The notes: generated by a model from the sequence alone, not told the origin. Positions 1-10,592 are shown, counted from the first letter of the stretch. The stretch is 64,000 nucleotides of DNA from Paracoccus aurantiacus (GCF_007993065.1 NZ_VOPL01000003.1:124001-188000), one strand, 5' to 3'. Program-made: numbers and translations.

Positions 1-8
1 GGTCTGGC

Positions 9-392
9 TTACTGGATCCGCGCCCAGGTCTGGTTCTTGCAGATCAGCCCGCCTGCGACGCAGCCCGCAAGGCTCATCTGATTGCCGCTGACCGAGGCCT
101 TGCCGTTATAGATCTTGCCATCGGCCGGACGCAGGACCTTGCCCTTGTAATTGCCATCGCCCTGCGGGGCCATGTCGATCACGATCTGCTTGCCGATATT
201 GGGCGACTGGAATTCAGCCTTGTCCTTGAAGGTGCGGGTGATGGTGCCACAGAAGGCACCCCCGCAGGGACCGATCTGGACATAGGCAAATGCGCCCTCG
301 TCCGGCTGGGTCTGCCACAACCCTTCGATCGGGTCGGCGGATGCGGCACCGGCCAGCAGGCCGAAAGCGGCGGCGAACAGGATTTTCTTCAT
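9..392 (-). CDS. DUF2147 family secreted protein
   Basis: 127-aa protein of unknown function with a clear signal peptide (MKKILFAAAFGLLAGAASA, cleavage predicted before DPIEG). The mature part has the DUF2147 pattern: GLWQT near the start, a V-x-I-x-x-CGG-x-x-CG-x-I block, a GKVL strand and a C-terminal GLIC/W segment. The family is exported to the periplasm. An in-frame extension to 560 exists, but the start at 392 is chosen because GGAGGAG lies just upstream and the signal peptide begins there. It is divergent from hisA, with which it shares the 393-558 intergenic region. Confidence 0.85.
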   Translation of the reverse strand: MKKILFAAAFGLLAGAASADPIEGLWQTQPDEGAFAYVQIGPCGGAFCGTITRTFKDKAEFQSPNIGKQIVIDMAPQGDGNYKGKVLRPADGKIYNGKASVSGNQMSLAGCVAGGLICKNQTWARIQ

Positions 393-558
393 GGTTTCTC
401 CTCCCAAAGATGCGGTTTGGTGCGATGAGAGGTCACGCCCGCGATTCCCGCAAGTATGACGTAGGGTCGAAGGTCCCGTTGACGCAGCTTCCGCTGCGCT
501 TGCCCTGCCCGCGCCCCTGTGGCAAAGCGCGGCGAACCAAGCCGCCCGGAGCCGTGCC

Positions 559-1278
559 ATGATCCTTTACCCCGCCATCGACCTGAAGGACGGCAATTGC
601 GTGCGCCTGCTGCGGGGCGACATGGAGGCCGCGACGATTTTCGGCTCCGATCCGGCAGCGCAGGCAAAAGCGTTTCAGGATGCCGGCGCGGAATGGCTGC
701 ATCTGGTCGATCTGAACGGCGCTTTCGCAGGCCAGCCGGTGAACGCCGCAGCGGTCGAGGCGATCCTGCAGGCGACCGACATTCCCGCCCAGCTTGGCGG
801 CGGCATCCGCGACATGGCGACAATCGAGATGTGGCTTAAGAAAGGCCTGAAGCGGGTGATCCTCGGCACCGTGGCCGTTGAAAACCCGGATCTCGTGCGC
901 GACGCCGCCAGCGCCTTCCCGGGTCAGGTCGCCGTCGGCATTGACGCACGAAAGGGCTTTGTCGCGACCAAGGGCTGGGCCGAGGAAACGACCGTGCAGG
1001 CCACCGACCTTGCCCGCAGTTTCGAGGACGCGGGTGTGGCGGCCATCATTTATACCGATATCGACCGCGACGGCGCGATGCAGGGCCCGAACATCCCCGC
1101 GACTGAGGCGCTGGCGCGCGCGGTCAGCATCCCGGTCATCGCCTCGGGCGGGGTGTCGTCGATGGAAGACCTGACCGCGTTGCGCGATACCGGCGTGATC
1201 GCGGGCGCGATATCTGGCCGGGCGCTTTACGATGGCGCGCTGGATCTGAAGGCAGCACTTTACGCGCTTGCCGGCTGA
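559..1278 (+). CDS. hisA: HisA, ProFAR isomerase (histidine biosynthesis)
   Basis: 239-aa (beta/alpha)8-barrel enzyme that isomerises N'-(5'-phosphoribosyl)formimino-AICAR-P to PRFAR, the fourth step of histidine synthesis, in the cytosol. The N-terminal [11 protein letters not shown] carries catalytic Asp8, and the second half-barrel has VGIDARKG with the partner Asp near residue 129. YTDIDRDG and VIASGGVSS are the phosphate-binding loops. Length is normal. It starts 39 bp before hisF and forms a his operon with hisF and hisE; hisH and the remaining his genes are not adjacent upstream. Confidence 0.96.
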   Translation: MILYPAIDLKDGNCVRLLRGDMEAATIFGSDPAAQAKAFQDAGAEWLHLVDLNGAFAGQPVNAAAVEAILQATDIPAQLGGGIRDMATIEMWLKKGLKRVILGTVAVENPDLVRDAASAFPGQVAVGIDARKGFVATKGWAEETTVQATDLARSFEDAGVAAIIYTDIDRDGAMQGPNIPATEALARAVSIPVIASGGVSSMEDLTALRDTGVIAGAISGRALYDGALDLKAALYALAG

Positions 1279-1317
1279 CCCCTTCCCCTGCGCCGCCGCG
1301 CAGGCTATCACCCGCAT

Positions 1318-2079
1318 ATGCTGAAGACACGCATCATCCCCTGCCTTGACGTGGCCGATGGCCGGGTCGTGAAAGGCGTGAATTTCGTCGATCTTATCGA
1401 CGCGGGCGACCCGGTCGAGGCCGCGAAGGCCTATGACGCCGCCGGCGCGGACGAGATCTGCTTTCTGGACATCCACGCCACCCATGAAAACCGCGGCACC
1501 ATGTTCGACGTGGTGACGCGCACCGCCGAACAGTGCTTTGTGCCGCTGACCGTGGGCGGGGGCGTGCGCACGCATCACGATGTCCGCGCATTGCTGCTGG
1601 CAGGGGCTGACAAGGTGTCGTTCAATTCGGCTGCCGTGGCGGACCCGAACGTGCTGTCCGACGCCGCTGACCGTTTCGGCAGCCAATGCATCGTCTGCGC
1701 CATCGACGCCAAGACCGTGGCCCCCGGCAGATGGGAAATCTTCACCCATGGCGGGCGCAAACCGACCGGCATCGACGCGGTCGAATTCGCGCGTCTTGTC
1801 GCCGAAAAGGGCGCGGGCGAAATCCTTCTGACCAGCATGGACCGCGACGGCACGAAATCGGGCTTCAACCTGCCCTTGACCCGCGCCGTGGCCGATGCGG
1901 TGGACATTCCCGTCATCGCCTCGGGCGGGGTGGGCATGCTGGAACATCTGGTCGAAGGCGTGACCGAGGGCCATGCTAGCGCCCTTCTGGCCGCGTCCAT
2001 CTTCCATTTCGGCACCTTCACCGTGGGCGAGGCAAAGGCCCATCTGGCCGCCGCAGGCATCCCCGTGAGGCTGACATGA
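1318..2079 (+). CDS. hisF: HisF, imidazole glycerol phosphate synthase cyclase subunit
   Basis: 253-aa cyclase subunit that uses ammonia from HisH to convert PRFAR into imidazole glycerol phosphate and AICAR. Seen: [15 protein letters not shown] with catalytic Asp11, [19 protein letters not shown] with the second catalytic Asp near 131, [14 protein letters not shown] and IASGGVG phosphate loops. Length is typical. Its stop overlaps the hisE start (ATGA at 2076-2079), so the two are probably translationally coupled. Confidence 0.97.
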   Translation: MLKTRIIPCLDVADGRVVKGVNFVDLIDAGDPVEAAKAYDAAGADEICFLDIHATHENRGTMFDVVTRTAEQCFVPLTVGGGVRTHHDVRALLLAGADKVSFNSAAVADPNVLSDAADRFGSQCIVCAIDAKTVAPGRWEIFTHGGRKPTGIDAVEFARLVAEKGAGEILLTSMDRDGTKSGFNLPLTRAVADAVDIPVIASGGVGMLEHLVEGVTEGHASALLAASIFHFGTFTVGEAKAHLAAAGIPVRLT

Positions 2080-2393
2080 GCTATGACGCGTTCAAACGGC
2101 TCGACGCCACCATTGCCGCCCGCAAGGGCGCCGATCCCGATACCAGCTGGACGGCGAAGCTGCTGGCCAAAGGCCCCGAAAAATGCGCCGAGAAATTCGG
2201 CGAGGAAGCGGTCGAAGCCATCATCGAAGCCGTAAAAGGCGACCGCGACAAGCTGGCGTCGGAGGCCGCCGACGCGATCTATCACCTGGCCGTCATGTTG
2301 GCCGCGCGTGATCTGACGCTGAAAGATGTCGCCGAACAGCTTGCAAAGCGCGAGCATCAGTCGGGCATCGCCGAAAAGGCTGGTCGTGGCTGA
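2076..2393 (+). CDS. hisE: HisE, phosphoribosyl-ATP pyrophosphatase
   Basis: 105-aa stand-alone pyrophosphatase that removes PPi from phosphoribosyl-ATP, the second histidine step. Family motifs [21 protein letters not shown] and [10 protein letters not shown] provide the Mg-binding acidic residues of the all-alpha NTP-PPase fold. It overlaps hisF by 4 bp and is the last gene of the local operon. Only 6 bp separate its stop from the 3' end of the convergent gene at 2400. Confidence 0.95.
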   Translation: MSYDAFKRLDATIAARKGADPDTSWTAKLLAKGPEKCAEKFGEEAVEAIIEAVKGDRDKLASEAADAIYHLAVMLAARDLTLKDVAEQLAKREHQSGIAEKAGRG

Positions 2394-2399
2394 CGCCTG

Positions 2400-2900
2400 C
2401 TAGCCCGCAAAATGCTGCTGCAGGATGTCGCCCTCTGCCCCGGTGCAGCCCTGATATTCGCCCGCCAGATATTCCAGCTCTTCATTGGCGACCAGCGAGA
2501 CGACCAGCCGCGCCGCATCTGGCGTGCGGGCGGGCCAGTATTCCAGCGCGAGGATGCCAAGGACCGGCACCGCCGTATCGTCGATGCAGGAAACGGTGAC
2601 CATGGCCGTCGGCAGGTCGTTGCCGCGACCGTACATATTCGGGTTCAGCACGCCGTCGATCTGGCAGATGCCGGGATAGCCCAGGGGATAAAAGGCCGCC
2701 GTCTCGCCCGTGCCGATCAGGACCATCCCATCGCGATCCGCCCCGATGTCGGCATTACCCTTCTGGGCCACCACCGCGCACAGCCCGTGCGAGGTCAGTA
2801 TCTGCCCGTTCAGATGTTCAAGGTCCCGTGACAAGGCGATAACGGGCGAAATAAGAAGCACCGCCGAAAGCGCCGCAATTCGCTGAAAATGATTGCGCAT
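2400..2900 (-). CDS. small secreted protein of unknown function
   Basis: 166-aa protein not recognised. An N-terminal signal peptide (MRNHFQRIAALSAVLLISPVIALS) is followed by a compact domain with four cysteines in the pattern HGLCAV, YPGICQ, VSCIDD and YQGCTG, suggesting disulfides in the periplasm. The start at 2900 is preferred over an in-frame start at 2993 because AAGGA lies 8 bp upstream and the signal peptide begins there. It is convergent with hisE and divergent from accB. Confidence 0.7.
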   Translation of the reverse strand: MRNHFQRIAALSAVLLISPVIALSRDLEHLNGQILTSHGLCAVVAQKGNADIGADRDGMVLIGTGETAAFYPLGYPGICQIDGVLNPNMYGRGNDLPTAMVTVSCIDDTAVPVLGILALEYWPARTPDAARLVVSLVANEELEYLAGEYQGCTGAEGDILQQHFAG

Positions 2901-3082
2901 GTCACAAGTCCTTGTGTTTCTGGCGGAACTGGCCGCATATTCTAGAAAAGCGGACATAAAATGCGAGCGCCAATTCTGTCGGGAATCGCCCAATTTGCTT
3001 TCCCTTACCCAGCGTTCCTTGATATAAGCCGCGCAAATCTTACCGTGCGCAAGACGCGGGCATCACAAGGCAGAGGATACTC

Positions 3083-3613
3083 ATGACCGCATTCGGCAAA
3101 TCCGGCAGCAAGAATCACGAAGGCGATGTCGCTTTCATCCAGTCGCTGGCCGAACTTCTGAACAGCAGTGAACTGGCCGAACTGTCGGTCAAGCGTGAAT
3201 ATGGCGAACATGACCGGCTGACGGTGAGCCTGTCGAAGAATGGCAAGCAGGTCGTTGCGGCAGCGCCCGCTTATGCGCCCGCGCCCGCAGCGCCCGCCCC
3301 GGCTGCAGCGGCGGCCCCTGCCTCGCCCGCCACGCCGACTGCCACGCCCGGTGCCACCGCCGAAGATCCGGCGAACCTGCCCGGTGCCGTCACCTCGCCC
3401 ATGGTCGGCACGGCCTATCTGTCGGCGGAACCGGGTGCGGCTGCGTTCGTCACCATTGGCCAGCAGGTCAGCGAAGGCGACACGCTGCTGATCGTCGAGG
3501 CGATGAAGACCATGAACCACATCCCCTCGCCCAAATCCGGCACGGTCAAGCGCATCCTCGTCGATGACGGCACGCCCGTCGAATACGGCGCGCCGCTGAT
3601 GATCGTGGAATGA
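3083..3613 (+). CDS. accB: AccB, biotin carboxyl carrier protein of acetyl-CoA carboxylase
   Basis: 176-aa carrier protein of acetyl-CoA carboxylase (fatty acid synthesis). An N-terminal domain (about 1-60) is followed by an Ala/Pro-rich hinge (about 68-100) and a biotinyl domain with [12 protein letters not shown] and the biotinylation motif EAMKTMN; the acceptor lysine is near residue 141. AccC charges the biotin with carboxylate. accC begins 10 bp downstream, the standard accBC arrangement. Confidence 0.96.
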   Translation: MTAFGKSGSKNHEGDVAFIQSLAELLNSSELAELSVKREYGEHDRLTVSLSKNGKQVVAAAPAYAPAPAAPAPAAAAAPASPATPTATPGATAEDPANLPGAVTSPMVGTAYLSAEPGAAAFVTIGQQVSEGDTLLIVEAMKTMNHIPSPKSGTVKRILVDDGTPVEYGAPLMIVE

Positions 3614-3623
3614 GGCCGGTCGG

Positions 3624-4973
3624 ATGTTCGACAAGATCCTGATTGCCAACCGTGGCGAAATCGCGCTGCGCGTGATCCGCGCCGCCCGCGAGATGGGCAT
3701 TCAGTCCGTCGCGGTGCATTCGACGGCCGACACCAACGCCATGCATGTGCGCATGGCCGACGAATCGGTCTGCATCGGCCCGAACCCGTCTTCTGAAAGC
3801 TATCTGAACCCCGCCGCGATCATCGCAGCCTGTGAAATCACCGGCGCGCAGGCGGTGCATCCGGGCTATGGGTTCCTGTCGGAGAACGCCGGTTTCGCGC
3901 AGATGCTGGAAGATCACGGCATCACCTTCATCGGTCCCAAGGCGGAACATATCCGCATCATGGGCGACAAGATCACCGCCAAGGAAACCGCGAAAGAGCT
4001 GGGGATTCCGGTCGTTCCGGGATCGGAAGGCGGCGTGAATGACGTGGACGAGGCCCGCAAGGTTGCCGCCGAAATCGGCTATCCGGTCATCATCAAGGCC
4101 ACTGCAGGCGGCGGCGGGCGCGGCATGAAGGTCGCGCATGACGAAAAGGGGCTGGAAGTGGCCTTCCGCACCGCGCGTTCGGAAGCCAAGGCCGCTTTCG
4201 GCAACCCCGACGTTTACATCGAAAAATACCTGCAAAAGCCCCGCCATATCGAGATTCAGGTTTTTGGGGACGGCAAGGGCAATGCCGTCTATCTGGGCGA
4301 GCGCGACTGTTCGCTGCAGCGCCGTCACCAGAAGGTGCTGGAAGAAGCGCCCGGCCCCTCGATCACCGAAGAAGAACGGCAGCGCATCGGCAATATCTGC
4401 GCCGACGCGATGAAGAAGCTGGGCTATATCGGCGCGGGCACGATCGAGTTCCTTTATGAAGATGGCGAGTTCTATTTCATCGAGATGAACACCCGTCTTC
4501 AGGTTGAACATCCGGTGACCGAGGCCATTTACGGCGTCGATCTGGTCCGTGAACAGATCCGCGTCGCCGCAGGCGAGCCGATGGAGCTGGATCAGGACAA
4601 GCTGGCGATCAACGGCCACGCGATTGAGGTTCGGATCAACGCCGAGAAGCTGCCGAATTTCAGCCCATCGCCCGGCAAGATCACCCAGTTCCACGCTCCG
4701 GGCGGACTGGGCGTCAGGATGGATAGCGCGATCTATGACGGCTATGTCATCCCGCCCTATTACGACAGCCTGATCGGCAAGCTGATCGTCCACGGCCGCG
4801 ACCGCCCCGAGGCACTGGCGCGGCTTAGCCGTGCGCTTTCGGAGCTTATCATCGACGGCGTGGACAATACGATCCCGCTATTCGATGCGCTGCTGCAGGA
4901 AGCTGACATCCAAAGTGGAAATTACTCGATCCACTGGCTTGAGCGCTGGTTGAGCGAGAACGTCCCGGCGTGA
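3624..4973 (+). CDS. accC: AccC, biotin carboxylase subunit of acetyl-CoA carboxylase
   Basis: 449-aa ATP-grasp enzyme that carboxylates AccB-bound biotin with bicarbonate and ATP. Seen: [15 protein letters not shown] at the N-terminus, the glycine-rich ATP loop [12 protein letters not shown], the HIEIQVFGD strand, [12 protein letters not shown], and the catalytic [14 protein letters not shown]. Length matches bacterial AccC. The stop overlaps the GTG start of aat by 4 bp, so the operon is accB-accC-aat. Confidence 0.97.
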   Translation: MFDKILIANRGEIALRVIRAAREMGIQSVAVHSTADTNAMHVRMADESVCIGPNPSSESYLNPAAIIAACEITGAQAVHPGYGFLSENAGFAQMLEDHGITFIGPKAEHIRIMGDKITAKETAKELGIPVVPGSEGGVNDVDEARKVAAEIGYPVIIKATAGGGGRGMKVAHDEKGLEVAFRTARSEAKAAFGNPDVYIEKYLQKPRHIEIQVFGDGKGNAVYLGERDCSLQRRHQKVLEEAPGPSITEEERQRIGNICADAMKKLGYIGAGTIEFLYEDGEFYFIEMNTRLQVEHPVTEAIYGVDLVREQIRVAAGEPMELDQDKLAINGHAIEVRINAEKLPNFSPSPGKITQFHAPGGLGVRMDSAIYDGYVIPPYYDSLIGKLIVHGRDRPEALARLSRALSELIIDGVDNTIPLFDALLQEADIQSGNYSIHWLERWLSENVPA

Positions 4974-5599
4974 TTTCCGCCGGGCAGATGCTATGGGGAT
5001 ATGCCAATGGCATTTTCCCCATGGCGGTCTCGGCCTCTGATCCCAGCCTGCACTGGTTCGATCCCCCGCAGCGCGGCATTCTGCCGATCGGGGGGCTTCA
5101 CGTCTCACGCTCCATGCGGCGGCATCTGCGCGGTTGCGGCTGGCGGCTGGCGCTGAACACGGATTTCGCCGCCGTTGTCGATTCCTGCGCCGCGCGGCCA
5201 GAAACCTGGATCAACGCGCCGTTGCAGCGCATCTATGCCGAACTGCACGACGCCGGCCGCGCCCATTCGCTGGAGGCATATGACGGTTCGGCGCTTGTCG
5301 GCGGCATTTTCGGGCTGAGCATCGGCGGGGCGTTTTTCGGGGAAAGCATGTTCTCGCGTGCCGGGAACGGATCGAAGGCCGCACTTCTCGCCCTGTCAGC
5401 GCATCTGGCGAATTGCGGCTTCCTGCTGTTCGATACGCAATATCCGACCCCGCATCTGCAATCGCTTGGGGGGCTGACCATCTCACGCGCCGAATATCAC
5501 CGCCGCCTGACGCGCGCGCTTGCTGCGCCCGCCGATATCACGCGCCGGCCGCTGCCGGATATTCAGGCGATCTCGCAGCTTAACACCCAGACGTCATAG
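4970..5599 (+). CDS. aat: Aat, leucyl/phenylalanyl-tRNA-protein transferase
   Basis: 209-aa transferase that adds Leu or Phe from aminoacyl-tRNA to N-terminal Arg/Lys of proteins, making N-degrons for ClpS/ClpAP. Family signatures: [45 protein letters not shown] and [19 protein letters not shown] start overlapping the accC stop is chosen because the conserved N-terminus begins within 10 residues; an ATG at 4988 is the alternative. The 3' end overlaps the convergent DUF2155 gene by 37 bp. Confidence 0.94.
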   Translation: MISAGQMLWGYANGIFPMAVSASDPSLHWFDPPQRGILPIGGLHVSRSMRRHLRGCGWRLALNTDFAAVVDSCAARPETWINAPLQRIYAELHDAGRAHSLEAYDGSALVGGIFGLSIGGAFFGESMFSRAGNGSKAALLALSAHLANCGFLLFDTQYPTPHLQSLGGLTISRAEYHRRLTRALAAPADITRRPLPDIQAISQLNTQTS

Positions 5600-5982
5600 C
5601 GCGCGTCGTCAAGCGCCGAAAGCGCCGGGGCCGAGGCCACCATCCATCCGTCGAACAGGGTTGCCCCGCTGTTGCGGTCGGTAATCACCATCTGCGCGAA
5701 AGCGTCGGAATTCGGATCGGCCGAGGGATAGCGGCACTCTCCCAAACGAACTGTCAGGCGCCCGACATTGACCGCCTCGCCCGGTGCCATTTCCAGATCG
5801 CGGACTGCGCTCGACACCTTGTCGAGAGCACGAAGCACAGCGCCGGAACCGCGTGTTGTTTCCACGCCTTCCTGCGCCGTTGCGGCTGCCGGTGCCGCGA
5901 CCAGCAGGCCAAGAAGTGCTGCATGGCCAAGCACGCGGAATTGGCGGCGCAGGGCGAAGAGAGGGTTTTGTGGTCGGATCAT
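5563..5982 (-). CDS. DUF2155 family exported protein
   Basis: 139-aa protein with an N-terminal signal segment (hydrophobic LLGLLVAAPAAATA, cut before QEGVE) and a DUF2155 domain: LRALDKVSS, VNVGRLTVRLGECRYP, DAFAQMVI and LFDGWMVASAPALSALD, ending VWVLSCEIA. The function of the family is unknown, but it commonly sits beside mlaD and NDUFA12 in Rhodobacteraceae, as here. It overlaps mlaD by 4 bp (ATGA) and its last 37 bp overlap the convergent aat. Confidence 0.85.
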   Translation of the reverse strand: MIRPQNPLFALRRQFRVLGHAALLGLLVAAPAAATAQEGVETTRGSGAVLRALDKVSSAVRDLEMAPGEAVNVGRLTVRLGECRYPSADPNSDAFAQMVITDRNSGATLFDGWMVASAPALSALDDARYDVWVLSCEIA

Positions 5983-6431
5983 TCGGAGTTGCTCGCTTGC
6001 GAATCGACGAATTTCATCATCAGCGACAGAAGGCTTACCGCACCCTGCACATCCTCGATCTCGTCGCCCGGTGAAAGGTTGTCGAGACTGCCGCCGGGCT
6101 GAAGTTCAAGATAGGCACCGCCAAGCAAACCGTCAGACTGGATAAGCGCCGCCGAATCGCTTGGCAGAAGAATGTTGTCAGGAAGGCTGATCCGGGCTTC
6201 CGCGTAATAGGTTTCGGGGTTCAGCCGGATGTCGGACACGCGCCCGACCGGGACACCGGCAAGGCGCACCTCGGACCCCTTCTCGATCCCCTCGATGCTG
6301 GGGAAGGCGGCGGTCAATTCGTATCCGCTGGCCGGGACCATGCGCGCGCTGCCGGCGAAGACCAGAAACCCCGCAGCGACCGCCAGAACCAGACCGCCGG
6401 CAATCAATTCTGCCCGGCTGTCATCACTCAT
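5979..6431 (-). CDS. mlaD: MlaD, substrate-binding MCE protein of outer-membrane lipid transport
   Basis: 150-aa MCE-domain protein. A single N-terminal membrane anchor (LIAGGLVLAVAAGFLVFA) precedes one MCE domain with the characteristic FPSIEGIEKGSEVRLAGVPVG and LLPSDSAALIQSDGLLGGAYLEL. In the Mla system it forms a periplasmic hexamer on the MlaFE complex and carries phospholipids between the membranes. It stands 12 bp after NDUFA12 and overlaps DUF2155. Its permease and ATPase are not adjacent; a separate MCE operon lies at 22-26 kb. Confidence 0.88.
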   Translation of the reverse strand: MSDDSRAELIAGGLVLAVAAGFLVFAGSARMVPASGYELTAAFPSIEGIEKGSEVRLAGVPVGRVSDIRLNPETYYAEARISLPDNILLPSDSAALIQSDGLLGGAYLELQPGGSLDNLSPGDEIEDVQGAVSLLSLMMKFVDSQASNSE

Positions 6432-6443
6432 CCCCGGCGCTCG

Positions 6444-6821
6444 TCACTGGTCGGGCTGCCAGGCATCGTAGTCGCTGCGATCAACCGGGTTGGCACGATA
6501 GATCGAGCCTTTCGGGCGATAGGCCTGCGGAGTGCCCGTCATGTTCATCTGGCTCGGCAACTCCCACGAACGGCGCTGCAGCGGGTCCTTGGTCGGCGGT
6601 TCCTTATAGGTGTGGTGCAGCCAGCCATGCCATTCGACAGGCACCCGGCTTGCTTCGGATTCGCCGTTATAGATGACCCAACGGCGCGCGCCCTTCTTGG
6701 ACTGGTAATAGACGTTACCCTGATCGTCCTCACCGACCTTTTCACCGTAAAGCGCGGTCCAGACCTGCGTGTTCAGGGTCTGTCCCCTCCACCAGGTCAG
6801 AATACGGTCAACGATCCACAT
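6444..6821 (-). CDS. NDUFA12-like accessory subunit of respiratory complex I
   Basis: 125-aa homologue of the mitochondrial complex I subunit NDUFA12 (B17.2), a supernumerary subunit that alphaproteobacteria share with mitochondria. Family motifs: N-terminal [13 protein letters not shown], a G[17 protein letters not shown] block, [12 protein letters not shown] and W[11 protein letters not shown]. The start at 6821 gives the family length; a longer in-frame extension crosses the divergent VOC gene and is rejected. First gene of the mlaD-DUF2155 cluster. Confidence 0.92.
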   Translation of the reverse strand: MWIVDRILTWWRGQTLNTQVWTALYGEKVGEDDQGNVYYQSKKGARRWVIYNGESEASRVPVEWHGWLHHTYKEPPTKDPLQRRSWELPSQMNMTGTPQAYRPKGSIYRANPVDRSDYDAWQPDQ

Positions 6822-6932
6822 GGGCTGGACTCCTTCGGGTCTGTTGATCTGTCTATGCCGCAAAGCGGTCGCCGGGTCCAGTGGGGCCGGAACCACGCGA
6901 CGCATCCGGCGTTGGGAAACAGGGGGCGAGCG

Positions 6933-7346
6933 ATGGCGTACCATCAGGGCAGGCTTATCGACCATATCCATCTTCGCGTGGCGGATTTCGGGCGTGCGCG
7001 GGATTTCTACAGCACGGTTCTGGATGCCTTGGGTCGCGATGAATGCGTCGGCCGCGGGCGCGACTGGCTGGAATGTGACGAGCTTTACATCGACGAGGTC
7101 GCACCCGGCGAACGGCCCAGCCTGCTGCATCTGTGCTTTCAGGCAGCCGACCGCGACATGGTCGATCGTTTCCACCGTGCGGCGCTTGCCAATGGCGGGC
7201 GCGACAATGGCGAGCCGGGGCCGCGCGATTACCACCCCGGTTATTACGCGGCCTTCGTGCTGGACCCCGACGGCAACAATATCGAGGCGAAATGCGACGA
7301 ACGCATTACCCGCCGCTCTGCCGACAGTATCGAGATCGAGACCTAG
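6933..7346 (+). CDS. VOC (glyoxalase/bleomycin-resistance/dioxygenase) superfamily protein
   Basis: 137-aa single VOC-fold protein. It begins [17 protein letters not shown], the classic first beta-alpha-beta of the fold, and ends with [18 protein letters not shown], with conserved metal-ligand positions (His13 region, Glu near 118). The substrate cannot be deduced. Its stop codon shares bases with the aroA stop (convergent, 4-bp overlap). A longer in-frame start overlaps NDUFA12 and is rejected. Confidence 0.85.
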   Translation: MAYHQGRLIDHIHLRVADFGRARDFYSTVLDALGRDECVGRGRDWLECDELYIDEVAPGERPSLLHLCFQAADRDMVDRFHRAALANGGRDNGEPGPRDYHPGYYAAFVLDPDGNNIEAKCDERITRRSADSIEIET

Positions 7347-8674
7347 CCCAGATCCGCGCCAAGCCCGGTCATCAGCGGCACGAAATCCGGAAAGGATGTG
7401 GCAATGGCCGCGCCGTCATCGACGGTGATCTCGGCATCTGCCGCAAGACCTGCGACCAAGAAGGACATGGCGATGCGGTGGTCCAGATGCGTGGCGACCG
7501 GCACCCCGCCGCCCGGAATGCGTCCCTGACCGTGGACGGTCATGCTGTCGCGGGTTTCGTCAACCTCGACCCCGTTCGCGCGAAGGCCCTTGGCCATCGC
7601 ATCGATGCGGTCGGATTCCTTGACGCGCAGTTCGGCCACGCCGTTCATCACCGTGTCGCCTTCCGCCATGGCTGCGATCACCGACAGCACCGGGAATTCG
7701 TCAATCATGCTGGCGGCGCGGTCGGCGGGGACCTGGACGCCCTTCAGCGCGGAATGACGCACGATCAGGTCCGCGACAGGCTCGCCCCCTTCCTCGCGGT
7801 CGTTTTCCCAAGTCAGGTCCGCACCCATTTCGGCCAGCGTCACATACAGCCCGTCCCGCGTCGGGTTGCGGCTGATACCGGGAACGCGGATTTCTGACCC
7901 CGGCACGATCAGCGCGGCAGCAACCGGAAACGCGGCCGAGGACGGATCGCGCGGCACGGCGACGGTCTGGGCGCGCAGTTCGGGCTGGCCGGTCAGGGTG
8001 ATGACGCGGCCTTCGTCGGTCGTCTTTGTCGTGATGGTGGCCCCGAAGCCCGCCAGCATCCGTTCAGAATGGTCGCGGGTCGGTTCCTTCTCGATCACAA
8101 CGGTCTGGCCGGGCGCGTTCAGCCCCGCCAGCAGAACGGCGGACTTGATCTGGGCCGAGGCGACGGGCGTCGCATAGCGGACTGGAACGGGATCTTGCAC
8201 GCCCTTGATGGTCACGGGAAGCAAGCCGCCCTCTCGCGCGGTGATGTCAGCGCCGAACAGCGCCAGCGGGTCGGTGATGCGGCGCATCGGGCGTTTCGAC
8301 AGGCTGGCATCGCCGGTGAAGGTGGCGGTGATCGGCGTCGTCGCCATCGCCCCCATGATCAGCCGGACGCCGGTGCCGGAATTGCCGCAGTCAATCACGC
8401 CCGCAGGTTCGGCAAAACCGCCGACGCCCACGCCATCAACCGTCCATTCGCCCGGCCCCAACCGTTCGACCGTTGCGCCAAATGCCTGCATCGCCTTACC
8501 GGTATCCAGCACGTCCTGCCCTTCCAGCAGCCCGGTAATATGCGTACGGCCAACCGCCAACGCCCCAAGGATCAGCGCGCGGTGGCTGATCGACTTGTCA
8601 CCGGGGACCGAGGCGGTGCCGGAAAGCGGCTTGCCCGGGCGCGAGGACATCGGTTTCGCAGCTGCGTGTGACAT
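7343..8674 (-). CDS. aroA: AroA, EPSP synthase (shikimate pathway)
   Basis: 443-aa 3-phosphoshikimate 1-carboxyvinyltransferase, joining PEP to shikimate-3-phosphate. Seen: [11 protein letters not shown] with the active-site lysine at 27, the PEP-binding stretch [20 protein letters not shown], and the C-terminal LRVKESDRI and DHRIAMSF signatures. The GNSGTGVR form, with alanine soon after, resembles class II (glyphosate-tolerant) alphaproteobacterial AroA, but tolerance is not provable here. It is last in the dusA-tauE-aroA cluster, 13 bp after the transporter. Confidence 0.95.
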   Translation of the reverse strand: MSHAAAKPMSSRPGKPLSGTASVPGDKSISHRALILGALAVGRTHITGLLEGQDVLDTGKAMQAFGATVERLGPGEWTVDGVGVGGFAEPAGVIDCGNSGTGVRLIMGAMATTPITATFTGDASLSKRPMRRITDPLALFGADITAREGGLLPVTIKGVQDPVPVRYATPVASAQIKSAVLLAGLNAPGQTVVIEKEPTRDHSERMLAGFGATITTKTTDEGRVITLTGQPELRAQTVAVPRDPSSAAFPVAAALIVPGSEIRVPGISRNPTRDGLYVTLAEMGADLTWENDREEGGEPVADLIVRHSALKGVQVPADRAASMIDEFPVLSVIAAMAEGDTVMNGVAELRVKESDRIDAMAKGLRANGVEVDETRDSMTVHGQGRIPGGGVPVATHLDHRIAMSFLVAGLAADAEITVDDGAAIATSFPDFVPLMTGLGADLG

Positions 8675-8687
8675 CTGGACTGCCTTT

Positions 8688-9494
8688 CTAGAACAGGGCT
8701 TTGCGCAGCATGTTCAATGCCACGAGCATGAGGAATCCGGCAAACACCTTTTTCAGCATCTTCGCATCAAGCTTATGCGCCAGTGTCGCGCCAAGCGGTG
8801 CCGTCAGCGTGGTCATCACGATGACGATCAGGAAGGCCGGGATATTGACCGCGCCGATGGTGCCGGGGGGCGCATTTTCGGTCGGCGTGAACAGGAACAG
8901 CAGGGCCGAGGGCAGCGCGATCAGCCCGCCAAAGCCCGCAGCCGTGGCCACAGCGCGATGGATCGGGCGGCCATGCAGCGTCATCAGCGGTACGCCGATC
9001 GACCCGCCCCCAATCCCCAGCAGAACCGACACAAAGCCGGTCAGCCCCGCCATCACATATTTGATTGGCCCCTGCGGCATTTCCTCTGCCAGCCGCCAAG
9101 TGCTGCGTCCGAACATCATGTAAAGCGCAATGATGACAACCAGCACGCCAAAGATCACCTGCAGCGTATGGGTACGCAGCGACGATACCATCAGCACGCC
9201 CGCCGACGCGCCGATCATGATGCCCAAAGCCCAGTCCTTCAGGATCTGCCAGTCCACCGCGCCCTTGCGGTTATGCGCCATGACCGACCGGGCCGAGGTG
9301 ACGATGATCGTCGCAAGCGAGGTCGCAAGACAGATCTGCATCAGATCGTCGGATCCGTATCCAGCCGCGCTGAACAGATAGAAGAAGGCCGGCACCAGCA
9401 CAATGCCGCCACCCACGCCCAGAAGCCCGGCCAGCACCCCTGCAAAGGCACCGACAGCGGCCAGAATCAGGCCGGGAAGGATCATTTCGCTCAT
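8688..9494 (-). CDS. TauE/SafE family membrane transporter (possible sulfite/sulfonate exporter)
   Basis: 268-aa polytopic protein with about eight hydrophobic helices and the two internal repeats typical of TauE/SafE (DUF81): [19 protein letters not shown] in the first half and [16 protein letters not shown] in the second. Members export sulfite, sulfoacetate or similar anions; the substrate here is unknown. The start at 9494 overlaps the dusA stop (ATGA), indicating coupling to dusA. Confidence 0.88.
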   Translation of the reverse strand: MSEMILPGLILAAVGAFAGVLAGLLGVGGGIVLVPAFFYLFSAAGYGSDDLMQICLATSLATIIVTSARSVMAHNRKGAVDWQILKDWALGIMIGASAGVLMVSSLRTHTLQVIFGVLVVIIALYMMFGRSTWRLAEEMPQGPIKYVMAGLTGFVSVLLGIGGGSIGVPLMTLHGRPIHRAVATAAGFGGLIALPSALLFLFTPTENAPPGTIGAVNIPAFLIVIVMTTLTAPLGATLAHKLDAKMLKKVFAGFLMLVALNMLRKALF

Positions 9495-10513
9495 GCTGCC
9501 TCCGACGCTTCGCGCACCTGATCCAATGCCGCGTCGTAAAGCGCAAGGCCCTGTTCGGGGGTGTGGGCCTTCGACGCCCCCTCGCTGAGGGTTCTGCGCC
9601 ACAGACGCGCACCGGGGCGGGCGTGGAACAGGCCCAGCATGTGACGGCTGATATTGTGGATGCGCGCGCCGTCATGCAGCCACGCCTCGATCAGCGGGCG
9701 CATGGCCAGTGCGGCGCCGGTGGGGTCGGTGAAGGGCGGGGCGTCGCCCCACAGCGTATCTGCCGCGCCAAGGCTGTCCCATGGCTGGTGATAGGCCGCA
9801 CGTCCGATCATCACGCCGTCCATATGGGTCAGCTGTTCAGCCTCCATCCCCGGCTGAATGCCGCCATTGATCGACAGGTGCATGTCAGGGAAAGCGGCCT
9901 TCATGCGATGGACAAGCGGATAATTCAGTGGCGGGATTTCGCGGTTGTCCTTGGGCGACAGCCCCTCCAGCCAGGCCATGCGGGCGTGGATGGTGACGCG
10001 GCTGACGCCCGCATCGCGCATCCGCGACAGGAAATCGGGCAGCACCTGTTCGGGGTCCTGATCGTCCACGCCGATGCGGCATTTCACCGTCACCTCGACC
10101 GGGCTTTCGGCAATCATCGCCGCGACACAACGCGCCACCAGATCGGGCGTTTTCATCAGCACCGCGCCAAAGCAGCCCGACTGCACCCGGTCGGACGGGC
10201 AGCCCACATTCAGGTTGATCTCGTCATAGCCGAAGGGCGCGGCAAGCGCCGTCGCGCGGGCCAGTTCCTCGGGGTCAGATCCGCCGATCTGCAGCGCGAC
10301 CGGCTGTTCCGCGCCGTCGCGGCGCAGCAGGCGGTCGCGAGGGCCGTGGATGATCGCGGGCGCTGTGACCATTTCGGTATACAGCAGCGCGCGCCGCGAC
10401 AGGACGCGGTGAAAACCGCGGCAGAAGCGGTCCGTCCAGTCCATCATCGGGGCGACGGACAGGCGCGCGGCATCGCGGATCGCCGGATCGACAGGGTTTG
10501 CGGGCATCGACAT
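9491..10513 (-). CDS. dusA: DusA, tRNA-dihydrouridine(20/20a) synthase
   Basis: 340-aa FMN enzyme that reduces uridines 20/20a of tRNA. Seen: SVAPMMDWTDRFCR at the N-terminus, INLNVGCPSDRVQSGCFGA with the catalytic cysteine, VTVKCRIGVDD, TIHARMAWLEGLSPKDNREIPP (the DusA-subgroup loop) and INGGI/VMIGRAAYHQPW for FMN phosphate. The start is MSMPANP at 10513, or two codons later; no strong ribosome-binding site is visible. It heads the operon with tauE and aroA. Confidence 0.94.
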   Translation of the reverse strand: MSMPANPVDPAIRDAARLSVAPMMDWTDRFCRGFHRVLSRRALLYTEMVTAPAIIHGPRDRLLRRDGAEQPVALQIGGSDPEELARATALAAPFGYDEINLNVGCPSDRVQSGCFGAVLMKTPDLVARCVAAMIAESPVEVTVKCRIGVDDQDPEQVLPDFLSRMRDAGVSRVTIHARMAWLEGLSPKDNREIPPLNYPLVHRMKAAFPDMHLSINGGIQPGMEAEQLTHMDGVMIGRAAYHQPWDSLGAADTLWGDAPPFTDPTGAALAMRPLIEAWLHDGARIHNISRHMLGLFHARPGARLWRRTLSEGASKAHTPEQGLALYDAALDQVREASEAA

Positions 10514-10592
10514 GCTGCGCGATCTAGCAAAGCCCGCGCGCCAAGTCACGCCGTCAACGGCGGATTAAACAATTGGGGCTAGCGTCGGGGTC

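Noticed and set aside
433-2043. 536-aa open frame on the minus strand across hisA and hisF
   Set aside because: It is the antisense shadow of two well-supported histidine genes in GC-rich DNA and has no recognisable domain or ribosome site.
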